Assembly (NCBI RefSeq): GCF_000004195.4
Contig: NC_030677.2
Coordinates: 57,294,222 to 57,358,221 of the forward strand
Reading direction: 5' to 3'
From: Xenopus tropicalis
Taxonomy: Eukaryota; Chordata; Amphibia; Anura; Pipidae
Length of the DNA stretch: 64,000 nucleotides
Shown piece by piece: positions 46,959-58,861 of the stretch (positions are counted from its first letter, which is position 1; every line of letters starts with the position of its first letter). The notes beneath the pieces were generated by a model. The model did not search any database and was not told the origin of the DNA. It saw nothing but the letters and a program-made list of their open reading frames with translations. A program made the translations under genes and the position numbers.

Positions 46959-49900
46959 TTATTTTAAAGACTATATGGGACCTCTCGCCCATTGCAGCAG
47001 ACCTGTAAAGAGTTAACAGCCAGTGGACTATTAGATTATATTTTGTCTTTCAAAGCCTGAATATGGCATTCAATATTCCTGTTTCTTTGCATCTCATCTC
47101 TAATCTCAGGAGCTTTAAGATGTTATTATTATTATTATCTTGCATTTCTAAAGAAGCTGTCTCATTCAGAGCTCCACAGTGGAAAAGAAAAACTGTAGCG
47201 TACCTGTATACAAATGTGACAGGGTGAAGGTTTCCAATCCCATTGTAAGTACTTAAGTATTTAACCATGACAATAATTTAATTGCTCCTTTATGACAGTA
47301 TAGAAAATAAAAACATTCAGGGAATAGTCTAGAGCTATATAATCCATTGATTATTGAGCATGTACCCATAAATCTCTTTTCTACAGTTTTGGAAATATTC
47401 TTATTCTGACAGCATTCAATGGAGACAAGCTTTTCTCTGTGGTTATTGTGGAAAACATTTCCATAGCTACTCCAGTCATGAGGGCTCATCCCCAGACAAG
47501 ATTTTAAAGCTAATCTAATTGAGCATAACTGGGTTCATCAGATCCTCTGTGCCTCTAACCTGCTCATTCAAAGATTTCTATCTATGATGACTATCAATAA
47601 AGTTTTTCTTACCCACTCCCAAAAAAGTTTTAAAAGCAATGATTTTATTGTTTTTATTATTAATTTAAAATGATCACTAGTTATTTGTAAATATACACTT
47701 ACAAAACTACATGAGAAGAAGGAAAATAACAGAAGTAAGCAAGGGCTTGTTAGTGGGTGACTGGAGAGCTGAAAAGGGCTATATTATTTCTGCTATATTA
47801 TTTTTATAGTCAAGCAAATTGTCAAAAGAATAGCAAAGTACAGACATAAGGGCTGATTTGGGTTTGTGCAAATAAACACATTTCCCTTCATTAATGCAGC
47901 ACTAACTGCTTTAGTCAGAGTTGTATTAATGAAGGATGAATGGGGGAAGGCACATGGGCATTTTCCTGCACCCCTTAGTGCTTCCTTTGAGTCCCTTTAT
48001 ATAATGACACATCTTCTCTCAGAGGGAGAGTAAACCCAATTTTTTATTCTGCTACTATTAGGCATTTTTCATTGTTATAGTTAACGTAGACTTTCCTTAA
48101 TTGACTGAGGCCTCCTGACCCTGACCTAACTTCTGTTAATGTGACCTTTTGGTTCACAGCGCCAGGACTCAAGGCTGCTTATTGGACAATTATCGGTGTG
48201 CTTTCAGACTTAACAGACCATGGCTGCAGCACTTGGACAGTTCTGGTCCAAAAGTAGAGATTCCATCTTGGAATATAACTAACAGAGGCCTCCTCTTAAC
48301 AACTAAAAGGAGATTTGACAAAAATCTGTTACATTTATATTACTTGCTGTTTGAAAATAATATAAATGTAAATAGTTTTTAAAGTCTGTACACTTTACTA
48401 GTGATAAATTGTGCCACCCAGTGCTGCATTCACTCATGTATGAAAGTGATTCATTATTTTATAGGAATATTTGATGGAAAGATTTAACAACCAACATACA
48501 AGACTTTTGATGCATTTAAGGTAGAATGTTGTAAAGGCAAGGCATTTACTGCTATGAGGGAATTCAGTAACAATGCCAGGCTATTTCTCAGTAAACAACG
48601 GGGCAATCACAATTTGATAAAGTTAAATGAAAGGCCTCTTTATACTCTCCATTTATTTACTGAAAGGACATTTTTCATCAGCCCCCTGATTTTACTGTAC
48701 AAGTTGACACTTCTAGGGATAGATTTTTTTGTTATAATAAAACGAAATCTTACTGTACTCTTACTCTTAAAAAAAAAAATGGGGCTGTAGCAACAACTTG
48801 AAGGACAATAGAGGAAAGCTGTTATAATAAGGCTACTGATAACGTTACCCATACCAATAATGTTTTTGTGTTTGGCTAAAATACATTTGCATTTATGGAA
48901 AATGTACAGCATTGCTACTTGGAAATATTTGTTATCATAAAGGTCATTGAATCTAAGTAATTTGATAGTTGAGTTTTATGCTCTAGATAAAAACAGGTAC
49001 CTTGGACTTCAACAGAAGGCAGAGTAGACAAATGAACTAACATGCAGATGATGACCTTTTTTGTTACTCGGAGTAACTATATCTGCTTATTTACATATTT
49101 TGTTGACAGATTTACTTATGCATTTAACTTAGAGTTTCTTTTTATTCAGCACAATAAATGTGTTTGTAAACAAATCTTGTCACTTGAACTGCCTATTGAT
49201 AGCCACTTTTTAGTTTATGAATAAACGATTGCATGCAGCCTCGACAGATGGGAATTAAATACATGCTTCCACTTGCCCCTGATAAATCCCAGGCACTTGC
49301 CTTTGACAAATACCAATGCCAATGCCAGGGGCAAATGTAATTAAAAAAAATAGACCAAAACAGTTGAATGTTGTTAGAATTAACCAAATTTAGATACAGA
49401 GGAAAGAACATCAGGGATGTCAACTGGTGTATATGTGTCTGGGACAGGTTGATGCATTTGTGCTAGGATTCAGCTTTGACAGTTTTTCTTTTTTGTTCAT
49501 CTTAATGGACTTTCTCTTACATAACATGACGATGTTATTGTAACAGAGACATTATATCCAGTTTTGTGCTATCTCTAATAATTTGTATATGGGTACACAT
49601 TTACATAAAAATCAAGGTTGTAAAATGGTATTTGTATTACTGCCGGTCGGACTATTTTATGGTGTGTGATCATAGAGGCCAAGTATTATACGGTAAATTA
49701 TGATGTTGCGATTTGAGTGACAGAGGGCCTGCAATGACACTTGGCGGACAGGGAGTGGGAATTACTGAAGCTTGCCATATTTAACTGATGACTAGCATTG
49801 ACCTATGCTTCCTATTCTTCTGTATTTATGGATTAAACCCCACCAGATAAGACTGTCATTATAATATGCAGAGCTAATTTTAGGTAATGTATATGTTGAT

Positions 49901-51863
49901 AGTTTTAGTAATAGGCTGTCATAAATTAAAAGTAGCTTCTTTTAGGATACATAAACCCAGCCTTCATCACATATATGACTCTGTCTCTACAATCAGAATC
50001 AGAATCTGCAAACCACACAAGAGACATCTTTATCCAGATATTTCTCCAATTCAAAATTAGGTGTAGAGAGCCCTTGGAAATGAGTAGGGGAAAGCATGTA
50101 GTTAAGCTTCAGTGACCAGAATTATAAATAAATAATAGTTGATGTTAACAGCAATAAGTGTGTGTAGAGCCTTTATGGTTACCATTATGGATCCCCTGCA
50201 CTACCTAACTTTGGACATTACGCTTCAAAAGTGCAATAATGTGACTTTTTTAAACTAATACTAAACATGCATTAAATAAATGGCGCTGACACTTTAATTT
50301 ATTAAAATCTAGCAACAAGATTAGCAGGGGGCAGCAAATATGCAGGGAGCAGAGTGGTATAATAATTGCACTAGCCTATTTTATTTTGCTGGAGAAAATA
50401 TTGCTTCATCTACATATTTCAGTCCTGCCAAATGTATATGGGTAGAAACTGATGGTACATAAGGGTAACATCCTAGGGTTTAAACAACATTTCAGAGGTT
50501 TTTACAAAACTGTCATACTGCTAATATTCTTCATGTTAATATTAATGGCATGCCATTGAAATAGTTCCATATTTAAGCAAGACTTGAAATAGGATAACAT
50601 TGTGGTTTAATCTCCTGTCATTGCAGAATGTCTTTGCCCTTGTCTACCACTGTGGGGTGTGTATTTATACTTTGTAATGGGTCCTCTGGAGAGACTGTAG
50701 GGGTAACAAAAGGCACTGAGCTTGCAGTAACCCATAGCAAGCAGTCAGCAGGTAGTTACTACTCCAGGGCAAGCTTAGTGCCTTTTATTGGGGATTTGTC
50801 TTTTTCCCCTCATTATACTTGACTCTCTGTAAATTAACAATCACAGAACATTGTCTGTTGACTACAACATGGATATTCAATATTTTACATTTGTTCAGAA
50901 ATAAATGCATGAAATTATTAGTGACAGGGTGATACAAATATTTGTTTTTGCTGATGCTGTGGGGTGATGTATTGCTTCCAGACTTCTCTGTAAAGCTTCA
51001 TATATTGTTAAAACAAACTGTGTTGCATCTGTCTATATAATAAAAACATTTTCTGATGATAAGTGTAAAAGTAATATAAAACATAATATACACTGCTGGT
51101 TTAAGAGGATACCAAGGACATATTTGATGTACTTGAAGCACAAGAGGGTTTTGAGTGGTAATATCTCTTTGTTTTGTAATCTCCATAATACATTGCATAC
51201 ATTTTGAATATCCTTGACTTTGAAACTCCACGAGCAAGGCTTTCTAACCATTTGTATGTATTTGCTGTAGTATAGTATCTTTTTACTTATGCCTAAAATG
51301 ATCATTTAAATTTCATAATTCTACACATTGGTTTTTGCTTTCTTTATAATATTAATTTTAAATGAATCCTCACAATGGGAGCTGGTAAAATTATCCAAGC
51401 AAACAATACAGACTGCACAGTGAAGCAAGATAGGAGATATAAGAGCAAAATAAAGGGATTTTTTTCTTATACTTATTATTTTACTGGTTCTGGTCAAGAT
51501 AAAATGTTTGGGAAATAATCTGACAGAATGCTGCGGATGTAACATAGAAAAATTTCATTTCAAACCATCTGTGCATCCATGTTGAGCGGAGAACAGCTTT
51601 CTTGAACAGACTGACTGAATTTAATATTACAGGGCAATGATTAAATGGGTTTTTAAAAAATCGCTTGTATTTTTGCCATAACGTTTTTGGGCAGTGATAC
51701 TGTTATATACTGTTATATTCTGTTTTATAAAAATGTTTTATGAGAATTGAAAAGAAAATCAGATGATTAAAATTTTGTATGTTACAATATGTTTTTTTTA
51801 TAATCTTCAGTGTATTCAGTATATTCTACCAGTTTATAATAATTTATCACTGTTTCTCCATAG
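46959..51863. other. Long unique-looking intron leading to the exon
   Basis: An (ATT)n tract is at about 47125-47139. No intact transposon is recognised over nearly 5 kb, in contrast to the rest of the window. No further exon is seen. The polypyrimidine-rich acceptor region is at 51840-51863. Confidence 0.5.
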
Positions 51864-52003
51864 CACAACATTACGGAGCATGTCAACTGGACCCTCAAGA
51901 CCTTCCAAAGTATGTCTAGTGTGTGGGGACGAGGCCTCTGGATGTCACTATGGAGTAGTTACCTGTGGAAGCTGCAAGGTCTTCTTCAAAAGAGCAGTGG
52001 AAG
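51864..52003 (+). CDS. nr3c2: Mineralocorticoid receptor exon 3 (first zinc finger of the DNA-binding domain)
   Basis: This internal exon encodes 46 complete codons plus one base at each end. It starts after a TTTCTCCATAG acceptor and stops at GAAG|GTAAAT. Its 140-bp length equals that of the first-finger exon in vertebrate steroid receptor genes. The peptide contains [18 protein letters not shown] followed by [12 protein letters not shown]. Zinc ligands are exon codons C17, C20, C34 and C37. The P-box residues G35, S36 and V39 are those that recognise AGAACA half-sites. GDEAS with GVVTC and RAVE fits the mineralocorticoid receptor; from memory GR has SDEAS and GVLTC, while AR and PR have CLICGDEAS with ALTC or VLTC. 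The preceding STGPSRPSK also resembles the MR hinge into the DNA-binding domain. The product is a ligand-activated nuclear transcription factor for mineralocorticoids and glucocorticoids. The last base is phase 1 and should join exon 4 to complete a glycine codon. Exon 4 is not in the window. Confidence 0.96.
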
Positions 52004-52021
52004 GTAAATGTTCAAGTGGGT
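52004..52021 (+). promoter_or_regulatory. nr3c2: Normal and potential alternative splice donors of nr3c2 intron 3
   Basis: The normal donor is GAAG|GTAAAT at 52004. A second potential donor, CAA|GTGGGT, starts at 52016, exactly 12 nt downstream. Using it would add 12 in-frame bases after the first zinc finger. The encoded insert would be Lys-Cys-Ser plus a codon AG(N) completed by exon 4, which is Arg if exon 4 begins with G. Mammalian NR3C2 has a known 12-bp insert encoding KCSW, produced by a cryptic donor at the same exon-intron junction. Seeing the second GT is direct; its use in the frog is inference. Confidence 0.55.
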
Positions 52022-52895
52022 GCCTACTTTTACTACCTTTTTGGTGTTTGTGTCTTCCATTTAATTTACTCACATATGTCTTACAGACTGTAATGTCTTA
52101 CTGTATACTACTATATTCAAACGTCCTGCATGAATTTTCTTTATCTTCTTATTACTGTTATATTGTCCAGTGGTGTTATTCCATCCTGTCTATATGTCAT
52201 ATGTTTTAGTAGTTTTGCAGGATGTGTTTGAGGCCCTCTGTACAATGCCATTTTGGAGAGCAAAAAAAGCAATAGTGATACTGATCCACTGCTTACGTAT
52301 ACCTCTGAAGCAAACATTTATCAGTAACAATATTCCACCTTAACTGCCTTTCAGGCTGTAAACCCATATTTCAGTGACTGATAAGTCTGGGAATGTCTAA
52401 GGTGTTATCAGTGAGGCCTTACATTAATCATTTCCACTGCCTGTGTCTTTACCGCTGTATCTAAACCTGAACAATTAGCTCATAATTTTAGCACAGGAAA
52501 AATACATGAAAATAGCTTTATAATGTTTTGTATGGGGCAGCTGGTGTTATGAAGTTATGAAATCACCTATTTTTAGGCATGTACAGAATCAAAGACCAGA
52601 TCCCACCACTTCTGGATAGATTTATATTTGGTCAAATATAATCTTGAACATTAATGCCTTACTAAATACAAAATATTCTGTCCACCAGTGGTTCTTAAAC
52701 AGGCATGGCACAGATGTCACATCATTCCCTTTAATAGGCTTTAATGCCATGCAGGCCCTTTTAGTTACACATTGAGGTAGAACTCACTTTTGGGCACCAG
52801 CCTCAGTATACAAGGCCTTTAAAAATAAACTCCAAGGGATTCTCCACTACTGACTTTACACACTTAGCTCACTACAATGATGGAACACAGTCAGA
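52022..52895. other. Intronic stretch after the exon, no gene seen
   Basis: No recognisable element or second zinc-finger exon. Confidence 0.55.
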
Positions 52896-53045
52896 GGGGC
52901 ATATGTATTATAGTGTGCAAGCCAACATCACCAATTAGCAATTAGATTTGAACAGTCATTTACAAGTTAAAAAAAAACAAATATCTGGTTGCTATGGGCA
53001 AGACCACTGGTGATATTAGCTTACACACTATAATAAATATGTCCC
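52896..53045. mobile_element. Harbinger-like MITE, GGGGCATATGTATTATAGTG ends
   Basis: The left end GGGGCATATGTATTATAGTG is the inverse of CACTATAATAAATATGTCCC. TTA follows on the right; the left flank is decayed. It shares the AATTAGCAATTAGAT and GGTTGCTATGGGC blocks with 10536 and 22361. Confidence 0.78.
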
Positions 53046-53863
53046 TTAGTGTCACTCTGCTCTACTAAATAGCCCTATTTTTATTATAGTACTAACTCTA
53101 CAGAGACCCCTTTCCCTGTCTTCTATAGTGATCTGATAAAACTCCAGGGCTGACTGGGAACTTTCCTGGCCAGGGAGTTGAGAACCAGCATGGGGTACCT
53201 TCTTATATTCCAGTTAGGGGAACAGGTGGCATTTTTATACCAATAAGAACCACATCAATACCCACATAGGAATGACCATATTTGGATGGGAGAAGCCTCT
53301 TTCCCACCAGCCCTCTATCTAATATTATTAAACTGCATGTGGAACAACAACCTTTACAGAATGCTAAATCCCTGAGTTCCCATACCCCATGCTCAAGTGT
53401 GAGTGAAATATATTCCAAACTTCCCAAACTGAACTAAAGTAAAATAAGGAATCACACCAGCCAAGCCAATTAGCCGAGTAATTAATAATTACAATCCCCT
53501 GAAGCAATTAGAGGTTTAAGTACTAAACAAATGTTAATACAGTTACAAAAACACAGTTCCGAGTCTTGCTATAAAAGGAGATGCAAATGATTTTCATAGT
53601 GAGACACAAGATTTTTAAGGACCCAGATATGTAAAAAATAAATGTATTTAATTTTGGTTATCAAAACTATGTATTAATGAGCTTCTTGCAAGACAGATTT
53701 GCAGTAATGATCTACAAACTGTGCAATCATTCAGTGTGTCATAACACTAAAAAAACATGATATAATTAAAACTTTAGATCCATGCTTCCATTAAAGGAAT
53801 CCTAATGCATGCAGTGTTGCAATGTAGGATTTACTGGGTAACCAAACAGGGGCAGGGCGAAGC
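53046..53863. other. Intronic stretch, no gene seen
   Basis: No recognisable element. Confidence 0.5.
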
Positions 53864-54350
53864 TTAAAGGAACAGTTCAGTGTAAAAATGAAACTGGGTA
53901 AAATAGATATACTGCACAAAATAAAAAATGTTTTCAATATAGATAGGCAAAAATGTAATCTATAAAGGCTGATGTGGACAGATGTCTAAAGGCCAGAACT
54001 CTACTTCTTCCTTTACAGCTCTCTAAGCTGTTAGCAGTCAGTAACCAATCAGTCACTTGAGGGGGGCCATATGGGACATAACTGTTTAGTTAGTTTGCGT
54101 TTGAATCTGATCTGCTTGCTCACAAACTAACTAAACAGTTATGTTCCATGTGGCCCCCCAATGTCACTGACTAACTAAGTGGTTGCAGAGCTGAAAACAG
54201 CAAGTAGTGTTCTGGCTATTATGTTAGACATCTGCCCACTCCAGTCTTAATAGATTACATTTTTGCCTAACTAACTATATTACAAATATTTTTTTTGTGC
54301 TGTCTGTCCATTTTACCCAGTTTCATTTTAACACTCAACTGTTCCTTTAA
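53864..54350 (+). mobile_element. T2-type foldback MITE, GGAACAGTTCAGTG ends
   Basis: TTAA is at both ends. The left end TTAAAGGAACAGTTCAGTG mirrors CAACTGTTCCTTTAA. The arms pair over much of the 487 bp, including AACTGTTTAGTTAGTTTG with CAAACTAACTAAACAGTT. Confidence 0.92.
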
Positions 54351-54544
54351 AACAAGGATTTTTAGGGTCAAGGTATGACCTAAGATAAATAGAAGTTGAC
54401 GGGTCATAAGGCTCTTATGTATTTACTTTTGGGCACCTACACCTAGGAGATTATGATCATGGGTGCCATTCAGTTACATTAGAAGCATTAGTGGTGTATG
54501 TATCCCTACACTACGTATATTAGCAGGACAGATGTATTGAGGTA

Positions 54545-54814
54545 CAGTGTTGGACTGGGACCCCAGATGCCCACCATAAAACCTTAGACCATAGGCCCGC
54601 TCTCCAAACTATTTTTCCTCCTTTCCTCACCCAACCTCTTTATTCTCCTAGTCTCTTTTATTTACATGCTAGCATCTATTCTTCCATCTATTTCTCCCAT
54701 TCAGAAATAGGGAATGACCATGAAGCAAGCCAAATAGTGAGGAGCAGGAGGGCCCACTGACACCTGGGCCCACCGGGAGTTTTCCTGGTATCCTGGTGGG
54801 CCAGTCCGACACTG
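54545..54814 (+). mobile_element. hAT-type MITE with 8-bp target duplication
   Basis: The ends are CAGTGTTGGACTGGGA and GGCCAGTCCGACACTG. The flanks are TTGAGGTA (54537-54544) and TTGAGGCA (54815-54822). The length is 270 bp. GGGCCCACTGACACCTGGG lies near the right end. Confidence 0.92.
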
Positions 54815-54822
54815 TTGAGGCA

Positions 54823-55905
54823 TAGGGGTATCATGTGATGCTACAGACTATTGAGACCATTGTAGCCCACTGTGTATTTTATTTTTCACATGGCCACTTC
54901 AGCTCAAATAACATCCCAAATGCTTCTGGACAGAACCAAACAAAAAAAGCATTGGAATGTCTGTATAATCCCAACTACCAGAGGTGGGCCTTGGAGTTCA
55001 GTGGATAAGTACAACCAAGCCTGTATCCCCACTAGACTCACAATAATGAAGCTGGTGACAGAGCAGAAGTTAATTGGAGTGGATCAGGAACCCCTGGAAT
55101 ACTCGCAAAGCAATCAGGACGCAGGCAGAATATACTTGATGTTCCCAACGGATGGCCCACATGTACCTATTAACTGCAGTGGCCTGGGCTACAGATGGGG
55201 GAAATTTGAAAATACACTTTCCTGTGTAAAATGTGTCACTTTCACTATATGTGATGTCATTTCTGGTCTGTATGATGATTTCTGCAGTTGGGGGTCGGGT
55301 AAAATTGCATGGGGAAATGAAAGTGGGCAACCATGCGGGTTGGGCTTAGGGTTAGTGGGTTGCGGGTCTAAAAAAATAGACCAACGCAGGTCTCCAAGGG
55401 AAGGTGTGGCAGCAGTGCAAATGTATGAATTTGAGATCAGTTATTAGGGGGTGATAACTGTACTTGATAAAAAGGCAAGTGTCTGAACAGGCAGTAAGCT
55501 TTAAGGTTAAGAATACAGTCCAGGTCAGAGATAGGGAAATCTACAGGATACTCATTGTCAATAACAGTAGTGCCAATAAAAGTGCTTGGCATACTTATAT
55601 AACCAAGGTGTGGTTACTTACAGCATCAAAACATGTGCCAAATATGTTGAACAACCCAGTATGCACATGGACCAGTGAGTAAGCACATACAGACACATGA
55701 TTATGGGGGACTGCAATGAGATATGCACATTGGTATAATTATCTCACATAAAACTCTCAAAACTTCTTAGTGAGTACAATTGAAAGTACCTCATTTACAA
55801 GGAAATATTTTTCATGGTGCAGTCACAAAAAGGAAATCACTTTTTACAAGACCTTTTTAATTAATGCAGTTTGTGACTACTTTAGGGTTGTGTACAATAG
55901 TTAAT
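54823..55905. other. Intronic stretch with a GC-rich repeat fragment
   Basis: It holds the longest open frame of the window (54872-55447, 191 codons), which shows no recognisable domain. Positions 55240-55400 resemble, in reverse, the C-rich repeat at 6786-7035. Confidence 0.5.
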
Positions 55906-56366
55906 TTAAAGGAGAAGGAAAGGCTAATAAAGAGTTAATCTCAACCTTCAGTTGTCTCAATAGTGCCCTTAAGTCTCCCCATATTTCACCTGTTCAGATG
56001 ATCAGAAGCCAAACAGGAAGAAAAAAATGCTGAGCTGTGTAAAGAAAGTTCCCATAATGCCTCCCTCCTGCACGGAGACCCAGACCATGTATACATGCTC
56101 AGTTAGTAAGACTATGAGGAAGCTTCCTGCTAATTGGCTCAGATCCACATTCCTAAGGGGGGGGGGGGTGAGTTCTTAGCATTCTTGAGGGAGGGGGAGC
56201 AGGAGGAGGGAGGGGGAAGAGAGCTGTGTGTCCTTGGCAGAAGAAAACAGACACAAGAAATCTTGACAGAGAACTCAATGTAGCATTTCTGTGAGTGCTT
56301 ATGGCTATATTTACATAGACCTTTCTGATAAAGCTTACTAAGTTTTTACCTTTCTTTCTCCTTTAA
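55906..56366 (+). mobile_element. T2-type MITE, GGAGAAGGAAAGGC family
   Basis: The left end is TTAAAGGAGAAGGAAAGGC and the right end is ACCTTTCTTTCTCCTTTAA. TTAA is at both ends. A run of about ten G is at 56158-56168. It shares ACATAGACCTTTCTGATAAA-type sequence with 28405-28847. Confidence 0.9.
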
Positions 56367-57295
56367 CAGTCCAATGTTCAGTTTCATTATTTGAATTGTT
56401 CTAGCACTATAAAAGCTAACTAATGTTTAGTTTCCCATGCTACTCCATAACAAGGCACTTCCACACTTTTTCTTGCTTATTTTTTCATTATTTATTTATA
56501 TTTCAAATACTAGAATAATACCGCCAACCCTATCTTTCTGTTGGGTTACAACTACAACTGTGCAGAGATGAAAAGCAACATCTGTCGGGCAGATTATTTG
56601 CATTTGTGTTTCATAACCCTGCTTGCACCTTAGCATATTTTACAATAAAATACAAATTTGCTAGTGGAGGGTTGCAGGAGAAAACTATGTTGTATTGAAA
56701 GTTTGTTCTTTTGTTAAAACATCAGTTTGTCTCCTATATTTTGAATAAATCCTAAGAAAACAGCCATTTACCGGGTTTAACATGTCCATACCACATTTTG
56801 TTGGATGCCACCAAAACAATATGCATCGTGGTGCTTTTGAATTTAGGTTTAATGACAAAAGGATTATTTGTTTCATTTAACTCAGCTGGAAGCCAATCCA
56901 TAACACTCTTAACGTACTTTCCCTAATTAAGTATAAAAAATCCAAGCGAGTGCACTGTGCCAGAATAATGAAAAAGAATTGTGCCCTCGCACTCATTGTT
57001 TGCATTATGGCTGAAGCACAAGGCTTCAAAACCATTTCACTTTATTCTAATTGACTTGGTGAATGAGTGCACAGTGGTATCATTGCGTACAGTGAGTGAA
57101 TCATATTGAACAGATGAGAAACCTCTCACGTCAAGGAAAATTGAATGGTAGAACCTGTTTGCGTGCATTTAATTGATTTGGTATTTCCTCACTTTACTCC
57201 TAAAGGCCAAAGAAACATTTCCAGTTTTCTATGCAAATGTCACCTTTCCAAAAGACTTTTTATTTAACCTGTTTGCTGCCATTGGCATAGTGTTC
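56367..57295. other. Intronic stretch, possible conserved non-coding block
   Basis: No gene is seen. Positions 56870-57250 are complex, free of repeat signs and contain TAATTGACTTGGTGAATGAG and CATTTAATTGATTTGG. They could be a conserved regulatory element but no alignment was possible. Confidence 0.4.
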
Positions 57296-57325
57296 TCTTC
57301 CTATATATAGATATATATATATATA

Positions 57326-57437
57326 CTTTGACAAAGGCTGGTGTAACAGCCGAAACGTTAGTTCACTCTCCTGGCAATAAAAAATCTGTTTTGTTTGCAT
57401 AAGACCCGTGAGTGCGGCTTCTAATGAGTTTATCCGG
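57326..57437 (+). repeat. Short element with GGCTG/CAGCC stem and GAAACGTT, between TA tracts
   Basis: TTGACAAAGGCTG, a loop GTGTAA, then CAGCCGAAACGTTAG forms a small stem-loop. AATAAAAAATCTG follows, and the element is bounded by (TA)n tracts on both sides. Related stem-loops are at 58488, 58731 (inverted) and 58862. This looks like a retroposon end; a hammerhead-like fold of Penelope-type elements is one possibility. Confidence 0.55.
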
Positions 57438-58383
57438 ATATATATATATATATAATTTCTTAAAAGGCAAACTTTACTGCTGGTTGTACGTCAAGGGCTC
57501 TAATGGAACTCAAACTAATAACATTTTGGGGTATGGTAATGGCATTAACGTTAGCGGTAAGTTACCCAGTGCCACACCAGTACAGACAAAGCTTTATAGC
57601 TTACCCAGTAAAATCTGGGTTTGTGCTGCTCCCTGCATTGGCTTCAGGATCGGACTTGCAAATGAAGCAAAGCCAGACTAGCAGGCATTTCTAGCCATAT
57701 TTCTGCTGTGCTTAGCTGCTGCTTAGCATAATATACATGAAATTGCGAAGCATGCAACACTTGTTCCATCCATGTGGAGCAAGGGGGTGGATTGTGCCCA
57801 AATATTTAACTTGTGTGCATTTTTTAAAAAACGATGTGCTCGCCAGCTGTATAAACCCACAGCTCAGAGGGAAAACACCTCCCTGGCATACTGCAAGGCT
57901 TGCTAAAGATCTAGTCGACTATAGCAGCATATCCACTTCTGAACATTTACTGGGCATTTGTTTAAAAGCAAACTTATTATGGATCCCTTTGGGTTTCTTT
58001 GTGCCTCCTATTGCATTTCCCTTATGCGTGGCGTATTGTGAAAATAGGAAGAAAGTGTGCCTGCTTTTGTGAGCTGCACCAATTGTTGCTAGTACTGAAA
58101 GACTCCTGTTTTAGAGTATGTGAATGCTTGGCTGTCGTGTATAAAAGCTATTTAGAATTAATGAATTACTAAAGTGATTTTAATACATTATTTTCCCCCT
58201 AGTGATTAGACCACAATTATTCAAGTATTATTAATAGCCTATCCATGTTACTTAATTGCTTACAGTAAAAATAACTAAGGTTTCATGACCTAGATCCAAA
58301 AACACACCAAATTAGCAGTGTAACCTGTTGTTCTGCAGCTGTTGTTAAACACTCCCAGCTGGAATGGTTCCAGGTGGTTAGCC
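57438..58383. other. Intronic stretch, no gene seen
   Basis: It begins with a (TA)n tract. The rest is unique-looking, without coding motifs. Confidence 0.5.
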
Positions 58384-58442
58384 CTGGTCATGTGAGTTTA
58401 AACAAAAACAAAACAAAGAAAGTAAAGTAATATATATATATG

Positions 58443-58488
<46 letters not shown>

Positions 58489-58858
58489 GATCTTGATAAA
58501 GGTCTCGAGTGAGGACCGAATCGTCGATCTATAAAAAATAAATATATATATTTATTTATTTATTTTTTATAGATTATATATATATATAATATGTATTTAT
58601 AGGTTAATATATAGGTATACTGTATATAGGTTTGTCCCTGAGGAAGGTCACAGTATATGATAAAAACATAAGTAAAATAATTTGAATTTCATATATATAT
58701 ATATATATATTTATTTATTTATTTATTTATTATAGATCGACGATTCGGTCCTCACTCGAGACCTTTATCAAGATCGTATATATATATATATATATATAAC
58801 ATATATATATATTACTTTACTTTCTTTGTTTTGTTTTTGTTTAAACTCACATGACCAG
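58384..58858. repeat. Perfect inverted repeat with TA tracts and stem-loop modules
   Basis: The outer arms 58384-58430 and 58812-58858 are identical inverses over 47 bp. The inner arms 58488-58533 and 58731-58776 are identical inverses over 46 bp. Between them lie TA tracts of 57 and 35 bp. The inner arm has TTGATAAAGGTCTCGAG and GAGGACCGAATCG, a stem-loop like that at 57336. The centre (58534-58730) is AT-rich with ATTT repeats. Confidence 0.92.
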
Positions 58859-58861
58859 AAA

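Larger units (their letters stand above)
1..51863 (+). other. nr3c2: nr3c2 intron 2, 3' portion
   Basis: The DNA upstream of the zinc-finger exon has no other recognisable exon on either strand and is dominated by transposon remnants. In mammals the preceding exon is the large N-terminal coding exon and the intron between is very long, so it is reasonable to assign this whole stretch to intron 2. The acceptor is preceded by ATCACTGTTTCTCCATAG. A nested or antisense non-coding gene cannot be excluded from sequence alone. Confidence 0.8.

Noticed and set aside
51763..51863. In-frame ATG upstream of the zinc finger exon
   Set aside because: The sequence from 51763 to 51863 is intron-like and ends in a good splice acceptor. 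The frame being open there is chance; the real start codon is in exon 2, outside the window.
52016..52209. Continuation of the zinc finger frame into the intron
   Set aside because: After 52003 the peptide becomes hydrophobic and unlike any receptor, while a canonical donor is present at 52004. Only the first 12 nt are considered as an alternative insert.
54872..55447. Longest open frame in the window, 191 codons on the + strand
   Set aside because: No recognisable domain or signal. Its last third overlaps a GC-rich repeat also found at 6786-7035, and no splice or promoter context is evident. It is probably a chance frame.
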